Numbered from the stretch's first letter, positions 16,498 to 25,991 are shown. The stretch is 64,000 nt of DNA from Cetobacterium sp050033475 (GCF_050033475.1 NZ_CP188321.1:1-64000), one strand, 5' to 3'. Numbers and translations: made by a program. The notes: generated by a model not told the origin, from the sequence alone.

Positions 16498-17438
16498 TGG
16501 AAGAAAAAGTTTTGAAGTCTACAAGGGATGCTTTTGGTGAAGTTTTGGTAGAATTAGGTTATAAAAATGAAAATATCATATCTTTATCTGGAGATTTACA
16601 GGATTCAACAAAAGCTATAGAATTTCAAAAAATATTTCCAGAAAGATTTTTTAATGTAGGAATAGCTGAACAAAATCTTATTGAAGTAGCTAGTGGATTA
16701 AGTCTAGAAGGATATATTCCAATTGTATCTTCTTTTGCAGCTTTTATAACTACAAGACCTTATGATCAAATTAGAATTTTATGTTGTTATAATAATTTAA
16801 ATATAAAAATAATAGGAACACATTCAGGATTAACAGTTGGTGAAGATGGTGGAACAGCACAAAGTTTAGAAGATATAGGAGTAATGAGAGTATTACCTAA
16901 TATGAAAGTTTTTCAGCCATGTGATTTTAATGAGACAAAGGCAATATTAAAAAGTGTTTTAGAAGATAAAGGAAGTTGTTATATAAGATTAGCAAGAGCG
17001 TCTTATCCACAAATATATGATGAAAACAAAATATTTGAAATAGGAAAAAGTGATATTTTAGTAGAAGGAAAAGATTGTGTAATATTTGCAACAGGTTTTA
17101 TGGTACATAAAGCTTTAGAAGTGGAAAAAAAATTAAAAGAAAAAGGAATTTTTCCAAGAATTATAAATATATCAAGTATAAAGCCTTTGGATAAAAAATT
17201 AATAATAGAAAGTGCAAGATTATTAAAAAAGGTTATAACCATTGAAGAGCACCAAAAAAGTTGTGGAATGGGAGCTAGTATAGCAGAAGTTCTTGCTGAG
17301 TATGGAATACCAATTAAAATTATAGGAATTGATGATCTATTTGGTCAAAGTGGGAATCCAGAAATTTTATTAAAAAACTATGGATTAGGTATTGATAATA
17401 TAGCTGAAATCATAGAATCATTTCTAGGAAATATTTGA
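16497..17438 (+). CDS. Transketolase, C-terminal subunit
   Basis: The second half of the split enzyme, 313 residues, holding the pyrimidine-binding and C-terminal transketolase domains. Motifs include the GDLQDSTKAIEF region, FFNVGIAEQNLIEVASGL (with the catalytic Glu) and THSGLTVGEDGGTAQSLED. It starts in a TAATG overlap with the N-terminal subunit and must form a heteromeric enzyme with it. The promoter of the next gene overlaps its stop codon. Confidence 0.93.
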   Translation: MEEKVLKSTRDAFGEVLVELGYKNENIISLSGDLQDSTKAIEFQKIFPERFFNVGIAEQNLIEVASGLSLEGYIPIVSSFAAFITTRPYDQIRILCCYNNLNIKIIGTHSGLTVGEDGGTAQSLEDIGVMRVLPNMKVFQPCDFNETKAILKSVLEDKGSCYIRLARASYPQIYDENKIFEIGKSDILVEGKDCVIFATGFMVHKALEVEKKLKEKGIFPRIINISSIKPLDKKLIIESARLLKKVITIEEHQKSCGMGASIAEVLAEYGIPIKIIGIDDLFGQSGNPEILLKNYGLGIDNIAEIIESFLGNI

Positions 17439-17463
17439 CTGAAAGTTCAAAAAGTAGTATACT
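17435..17463 (+). promoter_or_regulatory. Promoter of the sulfite/nitrite reductase gene
   Basis: TTGACT (17435-17440), a 17-nt spacer and TATACT (17458-17463). The -35 box overlaps the stop codon of the transketolase gene, so the reductase is an independent unit. Confidence 0.75.
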
Positions 17464-17506
17464 ATGTTTTATAAAAATCAAGATGTTTATAAAGGAAGGA
17501 ATGGCA

Positions 17507-19132
17507 ATGGAAAGAATCAAAGAAAAATTAAAAGAAATTGAAGTTGAGTATAAAGAGCTTCAAGATGGAATAATTGAATATTCAAATAATAATCTTTCAT
17601 CTATGGATTTAAAACCTAGAGGATCAAAGTTTGGAATATATGAACAAAAAGGTAAAAAAATGATGTTAAGATTAAAAGCTGTAGGTGGAGAATTATCAGT
17701 CAAAAAATTAAAAGCTTTGGCATCAATTATGGAAGAAAAAAATATTCCATATATCCATCTTTCAACTAGACAAAATTATCAATTACATGAAGTAGATTTC
17801 GAAAAAGTAAAAGAAACTATAGAGGCATGTAATGAACATGAAATGTATTTCAGAGGTGGAGGAGGAAATACTTTTAGAAGTATTTTAGTATCTACTTATA
17901 CAGGTATAAATAAAAATGAAGTATTTGATGTAATGCCTTATGGAAGAATGGTTGAAAATGAAGTATTCTTCTATGATAAAGCTTTCCAATTCGGTAGAAA
18001 ATTAAAAATAGGTTTTGCAAATGACACAGAAAATGAATTTGTAATGGCCGTTCAAGATATGGGGTTTATAGCAAGGGAATTAAATGGAAAAAGAGGATTT
18101 AAAGTTTATTTTGGTGGAGGAATGGGACGTAATAGTAGAATAGGTCACATTTTAATGGAGTTTTTACCAGAAGAAGATTTATTAAAATCAGTTATATCCA
18201 TGATAGATTTATTCTATGATCATGGAGATAGAACTAATAGAATGAAAGCAAGATTAAGATTTTTAGTTGAAGCTATGGGTGTAGAAGAATTTAAAAAATT
18301 ATATTTTGAATATTTTAATAAATCAACTGTTGAAAATGGAAAATTTTCAAAAATTGATTATGAAAAAAGATTAAATAGTTTAGTTAAATTTAATGATAAT
18401 ATAGAAACAGATTCAACATTTGAAGAATGGAAAAATATTTGTGCTAAGGAAACAAAATTTAAAGATGTTGTTTCATTGGCGTTATATGTAAAAAATGGAG
18501 ATTTACCATTAGATAAGTTAAATAAATTAAATGATTTATTAGAAAAAGCTGGGGTAAAGAAAATAAGAGCTACTATAAATCAAAATTTAGTAATTCCAAT
18601 GGTTCATGAATCAGCTTTAAAATATATATATAATTATTTAATTAAAGAAATTCCTGAAATTGTAACAGAAGCAATATCAATTAGAGGACAGTTAAGAGCT
18701 TGTGTAGGAGTTAAAACTTGTATGATAGGTGTACAGGATTCTAAAAAAATAGCTGATGAAATAGGAGAAGAGTTAGATAAATTAGCTCAGGAAAAACCAG
18801 AATATAGAGATATTATATTTAAAGAGGCTAAAAATGTTAGAATTTCTGGATGTCCAAGTTCATGTGCAGGAATTCCAGCAGCACCATTAGGATTTATAGG
18901 ATTAAAGAAAAGAATAGATGGAGCAGTTGTGGATTGTATGCAAGTTTATGTTGGAGGAATTTTAACAAATGGAATTCAATCTTTATCTTTAGAAGTTCCA
19001 AACTTAATACTTCCAATAAATGAAATACCTTTATTTGTAAGAAGAATGTTTGAAGATTATTTAGAAGAGTTAGATAAATATGATATTACATTCTCTCAAT
19101 ATATGTACAATAGAAGATTAGAAGAGTTTTAA
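17507..19132 (+). CDS. Siroheme [4Fe-4S] sulfite/nitrite reductase
   Basis: A six-electron reductase of sulfite or nitrite. The cluster/siroheme ligands are Cys399 and Cys405 (C-x5-C in ACVGVKTCM) and Cys449 and Cys453 (GCPSSCAG). The N-terminal half has the ferredoxin-like repeat with HLSTRQNYQLHEV. Its 541 residues fit the monomeric ferredoxin-dependent class. ATG 17507 has AAGGAAGG at a 7-nt distance; a farther upstream start is unlikely because it precedes the promoter. It is monocistronic. Sulfite and nitrite specificity cannot be distinguished by eye. Confidence 0.9.
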   Translation: MERIKEKLKEIEVEYKELQDGIIEYSNNNLSSMDLKPRGSKFGIYEQKGKKMMLRLKAVGGELSVKKLKALASIMEEKNIPYIHLSTRQNYQLHEVDFEKVKETIEACNEHEMYFRGGGGNTFRSILVSTYTGINKNEVFDVMPYGRMVENEVFFYDKAFQFGRKLKIGFANDTENEFVMAVQDMGFIARELNGKRGFKVYFGGGMGRNSRIGHILMEFLPEEDLLKSVISMIDLFYDHGDRTNRMKARLRFLVEAMGVEEFKKLYFEYFNKSTVENGKFSKIDYEKRLNSLVKFNDNIETDSTFEEWKNICAKETKFKDVVSLALYVKNGDLPLDKLNKLNDLLEKAGVKKIRATINQNLVIPMVHESALKYIYNYLIKEIPEIVTEAISIRGQLRACVGVKTCMIGVQDSKKIADEIGEELDKLAQEKPEYRDIIFKEAKNVRISGCPSSCAGIPAAPLGFIGLKKRIDGAVVDCMQVYVGGILTNGIQSLSLEVPNLILPINEIPLFVRRMFEDYLEELDKYDITFSQYMYNRRLEEF

Positions 19133-19147
19133 TCAATAAAATTATTT

Positions 19148-19187
19148 AAAGTCGTAAGATTATAAGAATCTTGCGACTTTTTTTTTA
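19148..19187 (+). terminator. Terminator after the siroheme reductase
   Basis: AAAGTCGTAAGATT pairs with GAATCTTGCGACTTT (one wobble) around TATAA and is followed by eight T. Confidence 0.9.
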
Positions 19188-19249
19188 TAGGAAAAAATAA
19201 AAAAAGAAGTATGTACTTAAGAAGAGTAATTTTAAAGAGAGAGGTGACT

Positions 19250-20137
19250 ATGGAAAATATATTGAAAGATAAAATTAAGTTAGGAATATCAGCTTGTCAA
19301 TACGGAGCAAAATTTAGATATAATGGAAAAGGAAGAGATATAACAGAATTGTTAGGGAGAGATAAAGGATCATTTTTTTGGACACCGGTATGTCCTGAAG
19401 TTATGAGTGGATTAGGAATTCCAAGAACAGCAATAAAACTTTCTAAAGGAAATGGAAATGATTTTTGGGAAGGAAATTCTTTTATAAAGGATAGGTATGG
19501 AAAAAATTTAAGTGAAAAATTAAAAATAGGAGCAGAATACTCCATGAATATTTTAAAAATGGCAGATATAGATATTTATATCTATATGGATGGGAGTCCT
19601 AGCTGTGGAATAACAAGAACATCTTTAAAGAATAAAAAAATAGGCAACCCTCCAGGAATTTTTGGGAGTCTTTTATTAAGAGAAAATTTTTTTTTAATAT
19701 CAGCTTTGGATTTAGAAAATCCATTAAAATGGTGGGATTGTAAAAGAAGGTTAGTAACTTATCATTGGTTAAAAAAAATAGATTTAGAAAATATAGAAAA
19801 TAGAAAAAATGTTTGGGATTTAATAAAATATCTAGTGGAAGAATTATCTTTAGAAAAATTTAATGAAATAAATTTAGAACTGGAAAATGAAAATTATAAT
19901 TTTGTTGAGGAAATTCAAAATATTTTGAAAAAATCTTCTACTGTGGAAAAAATAAAAGAATATTTATGGAAAAATTATCTTCTTTTGGAAAAAATGTATG
20001 ATGTCAAATTCAATATTAATAGTCCAGAGGTTTTAAGAAGTTCTACAGAGGTTTATCAAGAAATATTAGAAATTCAAAAATATGTAAGGCAAGAAGATAA
20101 ATTTTTTGCAAGTTCACCTATAAATTATAAGCCATGA
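19250..20137 (+). CDS. DUF523 (TudS-like) protein with C-terminal extension
   Basis: The N-terminal ~150 residues match DUF523, which includes the thiouracil desulfurase TudS with a three-cysteine Fe-S cluster. The conserved cysteines are in ISACQYG, PVCPEVM and GSPSCGIT. Residues about 155-295 are helical and lysine/glutamate-rich, possibly a DUF1722-like extension, but this is not certain. GAGGTG precedes the ATG at 19250; an in-frame ATG at 19211 lacks such a site. It is a single gene between two terminators. Confidence 0.8.
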   Translation: MENILKDKIKLGISACQYGAKFRYNGKGRDITELLGRDKGSFFWTPVCPEVMSGLGIPRTAIKLSKGNGNDFWEGNSFIKDRYGKNLSEKLKIGAEYSMNILKMADIDIYIYMDGSPSCGITRTSLKNKKIGNPPGIFGSLLLRENFFLISALDLENPLKWWDCKRRLVTYHWLKKIDLENIENRKNVWDLIKYLVEELSLEKFNEINLELENENYNFVEEIQNILKKSSTVEKIKEYLWKNYLLLEKMYDVKFNINSPEVLRSSTEVYQEILEIQKYVRQEDKFFASSPINYKP

Positions 20138-20163
20138 AGTTATTAACTTCATGGCTCTTTTTT
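20130..20163. terminator. Bidirectional terminator
   Basis: GCCATGAAGTT pairs with AACTTCATGGC around ATT, followed by a T run. It is shared by the TudS-like gene and the convergent outer-membrane protein gene. Confidence 0.88.
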
Positions 20164-21260
20164 TAAAATGAATATTTTAATCCTGCAGAGGAGATCCAAT
20201 CTGTATCTTTTTCTGTAATAATTTGTTTATATTCACCAAAAATATTTACGGATTTAATATTTCCAAAAAGTTTAAGGCCAATATCTCCATAATTTTCTTG
20301 CTCATTTTTATTAATATAAGAATCACCAAATTCAGAATATAAATTTGTTCCTAATTCCCAACCAAGATTACCATTAAATAGAGGGAGAGAATCTTGCCCT
20401 GCAAAGAAACCAACTGCTCCTTCAATTGAATTATAAGAATTGGTATTATTTAAATAATCATCTTCTTTTAAAAAATTCATATTCAAATGAAATTTAGGAC
20501 CAATATAGTAATTTCCTTGAAAGAATTTTTTTCGAAGTTCATTATTAATTCCATAGACAGAGCCAGTTGTTTGCTGTTTAAGTTTTTTAGTTTCAACTAA
20601 ATCCTTTCCTAGATTGAAGGATGATAGAAAGGTTAAATTATCTTTATTATATACTCCATAAAGAGAACCTAAGTATAAATGACCATCTTGTTTATTATGG
20701 TTTTCATCTTTATAGTTTAAAGAGGCAATTCCTAAAGAACCACCTATTCTATAATTTGGTAAAAAATTTAAATCTTTGTCCATTGCAAAAAATCCTGCTG
20801 AAATAGAATTATAATTATCATTTGAATTATAAATTTTTAAATCCTCAAGGGAACCAAAATAACGTACTTCTTTTAAATTCGGTTGAGTTATGATATTATC
20901 ATTTAAATTATTATTTAAAAATTTAATAGTATTTACTCTTCGTCCTACGGAGTTAGGAGATATAGGAGTAATTATCGCAGTTTCCATTAATTCATCAGGT
21001 GATTTATCTTTAATCTTAGTGACTTCTTTTTTTATTAAAGAAGTTAGAGAATCATCACTTTCTATTATAATTTTTTTTGAAATAGTGGAATTTATAGTAA
21101 AATTAGGTTTATCGTCTAAAACTTTATCAAAAATTTCGTTATTTTGCTCATCGGGAGCTAATAAAATTGGAGCATTGGTATCACTTTCAAATAATACATC
21201 CTGCCTATATTGAGAATATATTAGATTATTTAATAAAAAAAATAGTAAAAGTATATACAT
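20163..21260 (-). CDS. Putative outer-membrane beta-barrel protein
   Basis: A 365-residue exported protein of unknown function. It has a hydrophobic N-terminal signal (LLLFFLLNNLIYS), then about 100 polar residues. From about residue 130 alternating amphipathic strands follow with many aromatic and Gly/Asn turns (GGSLGIASLNY, GNYYIGPKFHLNMNF, IKSVNIFGEYKQI), ending in GLKYSF. The terminal phenylalanine is typical of proteins inserted by BamA. It resembles an autotransporter-type or simple barrel but matches no named family by eye. Its promoter region holds an unusual dyad (21268-21316). Confidence 0.7.
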   Translation of the reverse strand: MYILLLFFLLNNLIYSQYRQDVLFESDTNAPILLAPDEQNNEIFDKVLDDKPNFTINSTISKKIIIESDDSLTSLIKKEVTKIKDKSPDELMETAIITPISPNSVGRRVNTIKFLNNNLNDNIITQPNLKEVRYFGSLEDLKIYNSNDNYNSISAGFFAMDKDLNFLPNYRIGGSLGIASLNYKDENHNKQDGHLYLGSLYGVYNKDNLTFLSSFNLGKDLVETKKLKQQTTGSVYGINNELRKKFFQGNYYIGPKFHLNMNFLKEDDYLNNTNSYNSIEGAVGFFAGQDSLPLFNGNLGWELGTNLYSEFGDSYINKNEQENYGDIGLKLFGNIKSVNIFGEYKQIITEKDTDWISSAGLKYSF

Positions 21261-21267
21261 TATTTTA

Positions 21268-21316
21268 TTCCCCCTATAAAATAAGTTGAAAGTATTATAT
21301 CATTTTTATAGGGGAA
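21268..21316 (-). promoter_or_regulatory. Promoter flanked by a split 13-bp dyad
   Basis: Inverted arms TTCCCC(C)TATAAAA (21268-21281) and TTTTATAGGGGAA (21304-21316) flank an extended -10 element (TGATATAAT on the minus strand; hexamer at 21294-21299). One arm would lie in the promoter spacer and the other over the ribosome-binding region of the outer-membrane protein gene. It may be a repressor operator pair. Confidence 0.5.
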
Positions 21317-21332
21317 ATCTTTTCAATTTCTT

Positions 21333-23837
21333 TTAAAAATTTTTACTAATTTCACTTTGAGCAGCAGATAAAATAGCAACAGGAATTTTAAAAGGTGAAC
21401 AACTAATATATTCAATTGGTAATTGATTAAAGAATTTTATACTTTCTGGATCACCACCATGTTCACCACAAACTCCTAATTTCAAATTAGAATTATTTGT
21501 TTTTCCTAACTCAATACTTGTTTTTAAAAGGGTTCCAACGCCATCTTTATCTAGAGTTTTAAATGGATCATGTTTATAAATTAATTTATTTTGATAGGTA
21601 TTTAAAAATTTGATACTATCATCTCTAGATATTCCTAAAGTTGTTTGTGTTAGATCATTAGTTCCATAGGAGAAAAAATCAACATGTTTAGAAATTTCAT
21701 GGGATAAAATACAAGCTCGTGGAAGTTCAATCATGGTTCCTATTTTATATTCATATCCTTTTAATTGCTCAGTAATATATTTTTTAATGTATTGTAATTC
21801 TTCCACATAACCAACAAAAGGAATCATAATTTCAATAGAAGTTGGAATATTTTCTCTTTTACATCTATCTAAAGCAAATTTAATAGCAGATATTTGCATT
21901 TCATAAATTTCAGGGAAAGAAATTCCTAAACGACATCCTCTATGACCTAACATTGGGTTATGTTCATTTAAAGAAATAATTCTTTCTTCAATTTCTTTTA
22001 TACTAATATTCATTTTATTAGATAGAAAAACTTTATCATAGGATGTTTTTGGTAAAAATTCATGAAGAGGTGGATCTAGTAATCTAATATTAACAGGTAA
22101 TCCTTTCATAACTTTAAATATATCGTAGAAATCTTTAAATTGAATAAAGGACAACAGTTGTAATATGTTTTTTCTTTCTTCAATTGTAGTGGATAAAATC
22201 ATTTGTCTAATTTTCCAAATACGATCTTCCTTAAAAAACATATGTTCAGTTCTGCAAAGACCTATACCTTCAGCACCAAAGTTATATCCTACAAGGGCAT
22301 CTTCTGGAGTGTCTGCATTAACACGAACACGTAATTTAGAAAACTCTAATGACCAATTAATGAAGGTTTTTATATTTGTATTTAAATTATTTTTTTCAAT
22401 CTCTAATTTGCCTTTATAAATGTATCCAGTACTACCATCGATGGAAATATAGTCACCTTCTTTTAAGGGGATATTATTTATAGTTAAAGAATGATCATTC
22501 TCTATTTTTAAAGAATCACATCCAGTAATACAGCATTTTCCCATTCCACGAGCAACTACAGCGCCATGGGATGTTCTTCCACCTTTTGAAGTTAAAATAC
22601 CATTGGCTAAGTACATTCCTTTTAAATCTTCTGGAGAAGTTTCCTCACGAAGAAGAATATAATCACCATCTTCTGGAATATTATTAGAATTTAAGATTAT
22701 TTTTCCGGTAGCAACTCCATTAGATGCAGGAAGACCAATAGCTATAGGAGAATTTTCTTTTAATGATTTCTCTGTAAAGGATCCACAAAGAACAGCTTCA
22801 AGGCAAGAACTATCAATTTTTATAATTGCTTCTTCCTTAGATAAAATATTTTCATTTACAAAATCTAGAAGAATATTTAAATTTGCTTCTGGAGTTCTTT
22901 TTCCATTTCTGGTTTGTAATATAAATAATTTTCCATTTTCAATTGTAAATTCAATATCTTGCATATCTTTAAAATGTTTTTCTAAAATTTCAGAATATTT
23001 TTTGAGTTCAGAATAAATTTCTGGTAATTGATTGTTTAAATTTGAAATATCAAAAGGAGTAATTAATCCAGCAACAATATCTTCACCTTGGGCTTTTAAT
23101 ATATATTCTCCATATAATTCTTTCTTTCCATTGGAAGGATTTCTTGAAAAAATAACTCCAGTTCCAGATTTGTCATTAAAATTTCCAAAAACCATTTCTT
23201 GAACAACAACAGCTGTACCTAAGTCATGGGAGATATTATGTAAATCTCTATATAAAATAGCTCTTTCATTATTCCAAGAATTGAAAATAGCTTTAATTGC
23301 CAAAAATAATTGATCTTCTAAAGTTTCTGGAAAAAGTGTATTTGTAATAACTTTATAAATATTTTTTAATTTTGAAATTTTTTCTGAGTAATTTGAAAAG
23401 GAAATATTATTAAATTTACTTTTAGGAATCCCCATAACAATTTCAGAAAACATTAGAATAAAACGGCTATAGGATTCATAAACAAATTTTTCATTATTTG
23501 TTTTTTCAATAAGATAATTAGCTAAGGAGTCATTAAATCCTAAATTTAGAATTGTATCCATCATACCAGGCATTGAAATAGGTGCACCAGAACGTACAGA
23601 AAAAAGTAAAGGTTTCTTTTTGAAAGTAGATATGGCAGCTAAAATTTCAGGTTTTAAATTTTGAAAAAAATCATCTTTATTTTTTAAAAAATTATTACAA
23701 GCAGAGGTTGTTATAATTATTCCTTGAGGAATAGGAATATTAATAGAAGACATTTCACAAAGATTTGCTCCTTTACCTCCTAAAAGATTGGACATATTTT
23801 TATTACCTTCCTTAAAAAAATAAACAAATTTTTCCAT
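21333..23837 (-). CDS. ppdK: Pyruvate, phosphate dikinase
   Basis: Interconverts pyruvate, ATP and phosphate with phosphoenolpyruvate, AMP and pyrophosphate. The domain order is complete: N-terminal nucleotide-binding part (LGGKGANLCEM, FSVRSGAPISMPGMMDT), phosphohistidine domain with GGRTSHGAVVARGMG, and C-terminal PEP/pyruvate barrel with LCRTEHMFF, GHRGCRLG and LGVCGEHGGD. At 834 residues it is slightly shorter than the usual ~875 but lacks no key motif. It is transcribed divergently from yvcK. With YvcK it points to control of the PEP/pyruvate node. Confidence 0.95.
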   Translation of the reverse strand: MEKFVYFFKEGNKNMSNLLGGKGANLCEMSSINIPIPQGIIITTSACNNFLKNKDDFFQNLKPEILAAISTFKKKPLLFSVRSGAPISMPGMMDTILNLGFNDSLANYLIEKTNNEKFVYESYSRFILMFSEIVMGIPKSKFNNISFSNYSEKISKLKNIYKVITNTLFPETLEDQLFLAIKAIFNSWNNERAILYRDLHNISHDLGTAVVVQEMVFGNFNDKSGTGVIFSRNPSNGKKELYGEYILKAQGEDIVAGLITPFDISNLNNQLPEIYSELKKYSEILEKHFKDMQDIEFTIENGKLFILQTRNGKRTPEANLNILLDFVNENILSKEEAIIKIDSSCLEAVLCGSFTEKSLKENSPIAIGLPASNGVATGKIILNSNNIPEDGDYILLREETSPEDLKGMYLANGILTSKGGRTSHGAVVARGMGKCCITGCDSLKIENDHSLTINNIPLKEGDYISIDGSTGYIYKGKLEIEKNNLNTNIKTFINWSLEFSKLRVRVNADTPEDALVGYNFGAEGIGLCRTEHMFFKEDRIWKIRQMILSTTIEERKNILQLLSFIQFKDFYDIFKVMKGLPVNIRLLDPPLHEFLPKTSYDKVFLSNKMNISIKEIEERIISLNEHNPMLGHRGCRLGISFPEIYEMQISAIKFALDRCKRENIPTSIEIMIPFVGYVEELQYIKKYITEQLKGYEYKIGTMIELPRACILSHEISKHVDFFSYGTNDLTQTTLGISRDDSIKFLNTYQNKLIYKHDPFKTLDKDGVGTLLKTSIELGKTNNSNLKLGVCGEHGGDPESIKFFNQLPIEYISCSPFKIPVAILSAAQSEISKNF

Positions 23838-23858
23838 TTCCCATCTCCTTTTATGATG

Positions 23859-23953
23859 TTCACTAAATGTATAAAGTGAATACTAATAAAAACTTATAGA
23901 TATGTTATAATATTATTTTTCAAAAAAATCAAGTAAAATATAAGTGTTCACTT
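23859..23953. promoter_or_regulatory. Two related dyads in the ppdK-yvcK gap
   Basis: Site 1 is TTCACT-N10-AGTGAA (23859-23880), in the ppdK leader. Site 2 is AAGTG-TT-CACTT (23942-23953), upstream of both promoters. Both use the same AGTG/CACT half-site and may bind one regulator that acts on ppdK, yvcK or both. Confidence 0.4.
23904..23932 (-). promoter_or_regulatory. Promoter of ppdK
   Basis: On the minus strand TTGATT (23927-23932), 17-nt spacer, TATAAC (23904-23909). Confidence 0.65.
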
Positions 23954-23982
23954 AAAAATGAAAAAAAGATGTATAAATTTAA

Positions 23983-23991
23983 TGGTATAAT
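23983..23991 (+). promoter_or_regulatory. Extended -10 promoter of yvcK
   Basis: TGGTATAAT is an extended -10 element with a perfect hexamer. There is no recognisable -35 box at 17 nt, as is usual for this promoter class. Confidence 0.5.
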
Positions 23992-24023
23992 AAATAGAAG
24001 TTTAATAAAGAGGGGGAAAAGGA

Positions 24024-24995
24024 TTGAAAAAGCCGAAAGTTATAGTTATAGGTGGTGGAAGTGGCCTTTCAGTTCTATTAAAAGGATTGAAACATTTCCC
24101 CGTGGATATAACAGCAATAGTTTCAGTAGCAGATAGTGGAGGAAGTAGTGGAATTTTAAAAAGAGAATTTAATATTCCTGCACCTGGAGATTTGAGAAAT
24201 GTTATGGTTGCATTAAGTGATGTAGAACCATTAATTGAAGAGGTTTTTCAACATAGGTTTAAAGAGGATAGTTCTATTGGTGGACATCCTTTAGGTAATT
24301 TATTAATAACTGCTATGTATGAAATAACTGGAGATATTGGAAAAGCTATGGAAAAACTTAGGAAGTTGTTTAATATAAAAAGTAAAATTTTACCAGCAAC
24401 TTTAGAAAAAATTGAATTGATAGCTGAAAAAGAAAATGGAAGAATACGAATGGGTGAAAGTAATATTCCTGTCATAGGAGAAAAAATAAAAAGAGTATAT
24501 TATGAAGGAGAAGTAAAAACACCAAAAGAAAATTTAGAAGAAATAAAAAAAGCTGATATGATAATTTTTGGAATAGGAAGTTTATATACAAGTATTATTC
24601 CTAATTTATTATGTAAAGATATGCAAAATGCTTTAAAAAATTCTAAAGCTAAAAAAATATATATTTGTAATGCCATGGAACAACCAGGAGAAACAGAAGG
24701 ATATACAGTTTCAGATCATGTGATTTCAATAAATAATCATGTGGGATATAATATGATTGATAAAGTTATTTTTGATTCTAGAGAAATACCTTATGAAATT
24801 TTAAAAAGATATCATGCAGAAGGTAGTGATGTAGTAAAATTAGATAGAAAAAATTTAGAATATATGGGAATAGAAATATGTGAAGCTAATTTAATAAGAG
24901 TAGATAAAAATAAACAAATTAGACATAATCCATATAAATTAGGAGCAGTAATTTATTCTCAGATTGATAATTTAGATGATTTTTATAATAATTAA
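24024..24995 (+). CDS. yvcK: YvcK/GlmR-like UDP-sugar-binding regulator
   Basis: A cytosolic protein of 323 residues in the YvcK (UPF0052) family, needed in Bacillus for growth on gluconeogenic carbon and for balancing cell-wall precursor synthesis. Family motifs are VIGGGSGLSVLLKGLK, ADSGGSSG, PAPGDLRN and IGGHPLGNLL. It begins at a TTG (24024) with GGGGG about 8 nt upstream; no ATG lies before the conserved VIGGGSG. It is divergent from ppdK. Confidence 0.9.
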   Translation: MKKPKVIVIGGGSGLSVLLKGLKHFPVDITAIVSVADSGGSSGILKREFNIPAPGDLRNVMVALSDVEPLIEEVFQHRFKEDSSIGGHPLGNLLITAMYEITGDIGKAMEKLRKLFNIKSKILPATLEKIELIAEKENGRIRMGESNIPVIGEKIKRVYYEGEVKTPKENLEEIKKADMIIFGIGSLYTSIIPNLLCKDMQNALKNSKAKKIYICNAMEQPGETEGYTVSDHVISINNHVGYNMIDKVIFDSREIPYEILKRYHAEGSDVVKLDRKNLEYMGIEICEANLIRVDKNKQIRHNPYKLGAVIYSQIDNLDDFYNN

Positions 24996-24998
24996 AAG

Positions 24999-25032
24999 AA
25001 ACCCTCTTTGATTAATCAAAGAGGGTTTTTTA
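24999..25032. terminator. Bidirectional terminator yvcK / ROK kinase
   Basis: AACCCTCTTTGATT pairs perfectly with AATCAAAGAGGGTT, with A-rich and T-rich flanks. The stop codon of the convergent kinase gene lies inside it. Confidence 0.9.
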
Positions 25033-25888
25033 ATACAAGGGCAGCGGCACCTAATAAACCAGCGTTGTCTTTCAATTGAGGATAAACAATATAATCATCA
25101 ATATTTTCAAGGATAGTTTTAGCACTTACATAATTATTTAAAATTTTTGTAACTTCTTTTCTTATTAATGGAAAAAGATGTTCTTGTTTCATAACTCCTC
25201 CACCTAATATTATTTTCTCTGGAGATAAGGATAAAATAAGATTAACAATTCCTTGAGCAAGATAATAAGCTTCTAACTCCCAAGCTTTATGATCTGCAGG
25301 AAGATTATAAGCTTTTGTATTCCATCTTTTTTCAATAGCTGGTCCAGAAGCTAATCCTTCTAGACAATTTTTATGATAGGGACAAATTCCTTCAAAGTTA
25401 TCTTCAGGATGAACTTTAATAAACATATGGCCCATTTCTGGATGAAGTAATCCATGAACTAAATTTCCTTCAACTAAAGCTCCTCCTCCGATTCCTGTAC
25501 CGATAGTTAAATAAACACAATTTTTTAGATTTTTTCCAGCCCCCCATAGAGATTCTCCAAGAGCAGCACCATTAACATCAGTATCAAAAATAATAGGAAT
25601 TTGAAAATACTTTTTTAAATAATTTAGAATATTAAAATTTCTCCAAGATGATTTGGGAGTTGTAGTGATACAACCATAATTTTCAGAGGATGGATTTAGA
25701 TCAATGGGACCAAAGCATCCTAAGCCTATGGCTGAAATATTTTTATTTTGAAAAAAATTAATAACTTTATTTAAAGTTATTTCAGGAGTTTCAGTAGGGA
25801 AATTAATTTTTTCTAAAATATTTCCATTAGAATCAATAATTCCACATATAAATTTTGTTCCACCAGCTTCAATAGCACCAATTATCAT
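25016..25888 (-). CDS. ROK family sugar kinase (fructokinase-like)
   Basis: Phosphorylates a free hexose with ATP in the cytosol. The 290-residue protein has the N-terminal phosphate motif GAIEAGGTKF, the ROK signature TIGTGIGGGALVEGNLVHGLLHPEMGH and a zinc site (H..C..H..C within MGHMFIKV to GICPYHKNCLEG). This CPYH-x2-C form is typical of fructokinase/GmuE-type ROK proteins, so fructose is the best guess, with glucose or mannose possible. It is a single gene with AAGGAG before the ATG. Confidence 0.88.
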   Translation of the reverse strand: MIIGAIEAGGTKFICGIIDSNGNILEKINFPTETPEITLNKVINFFQNKNISAIGLGCFGPIDLNPSSENYGCITTTPKSSWRNFNILNYLKKYFQIPIIFDTDVNGAALGESLWGAGKNLKNCVYLTIGTGIGGGALVEGNLVHGLLHPEMGHMFIKVHPEDNFEGICPYHKNCLEGLASGPAIEKRWNTKAYNLPADHKAWELEAYYLAQGIVNLILSLSPEKIILGGGVMKQEHLFPLIRKEVTKILNNYVSAKTILENIDDYIVYPQLKDNAGLLGAAALVLKNPL

Positions 25889-25942
25889 AAGTATCTCTCC
25901 TTTAAAAATATTCTAATAATATTTTACTATAAAAAAATATTA

Positions 25943-25971
25943 TTGCGAAAGTTATTTTTTCAGAATATAAT
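25943..25971 (+). promoter_or_regulatory. Promoter of the M18 aminopeptidase gene
   Basis: TTGCGA (25943-25948), 17-nt spacer, TATAAT (25966-25971), about 20 nt before the start codon. Confidence 0.65.
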
Positions 25972-25991
25972 TCATAATAGAGGTGATGTCG

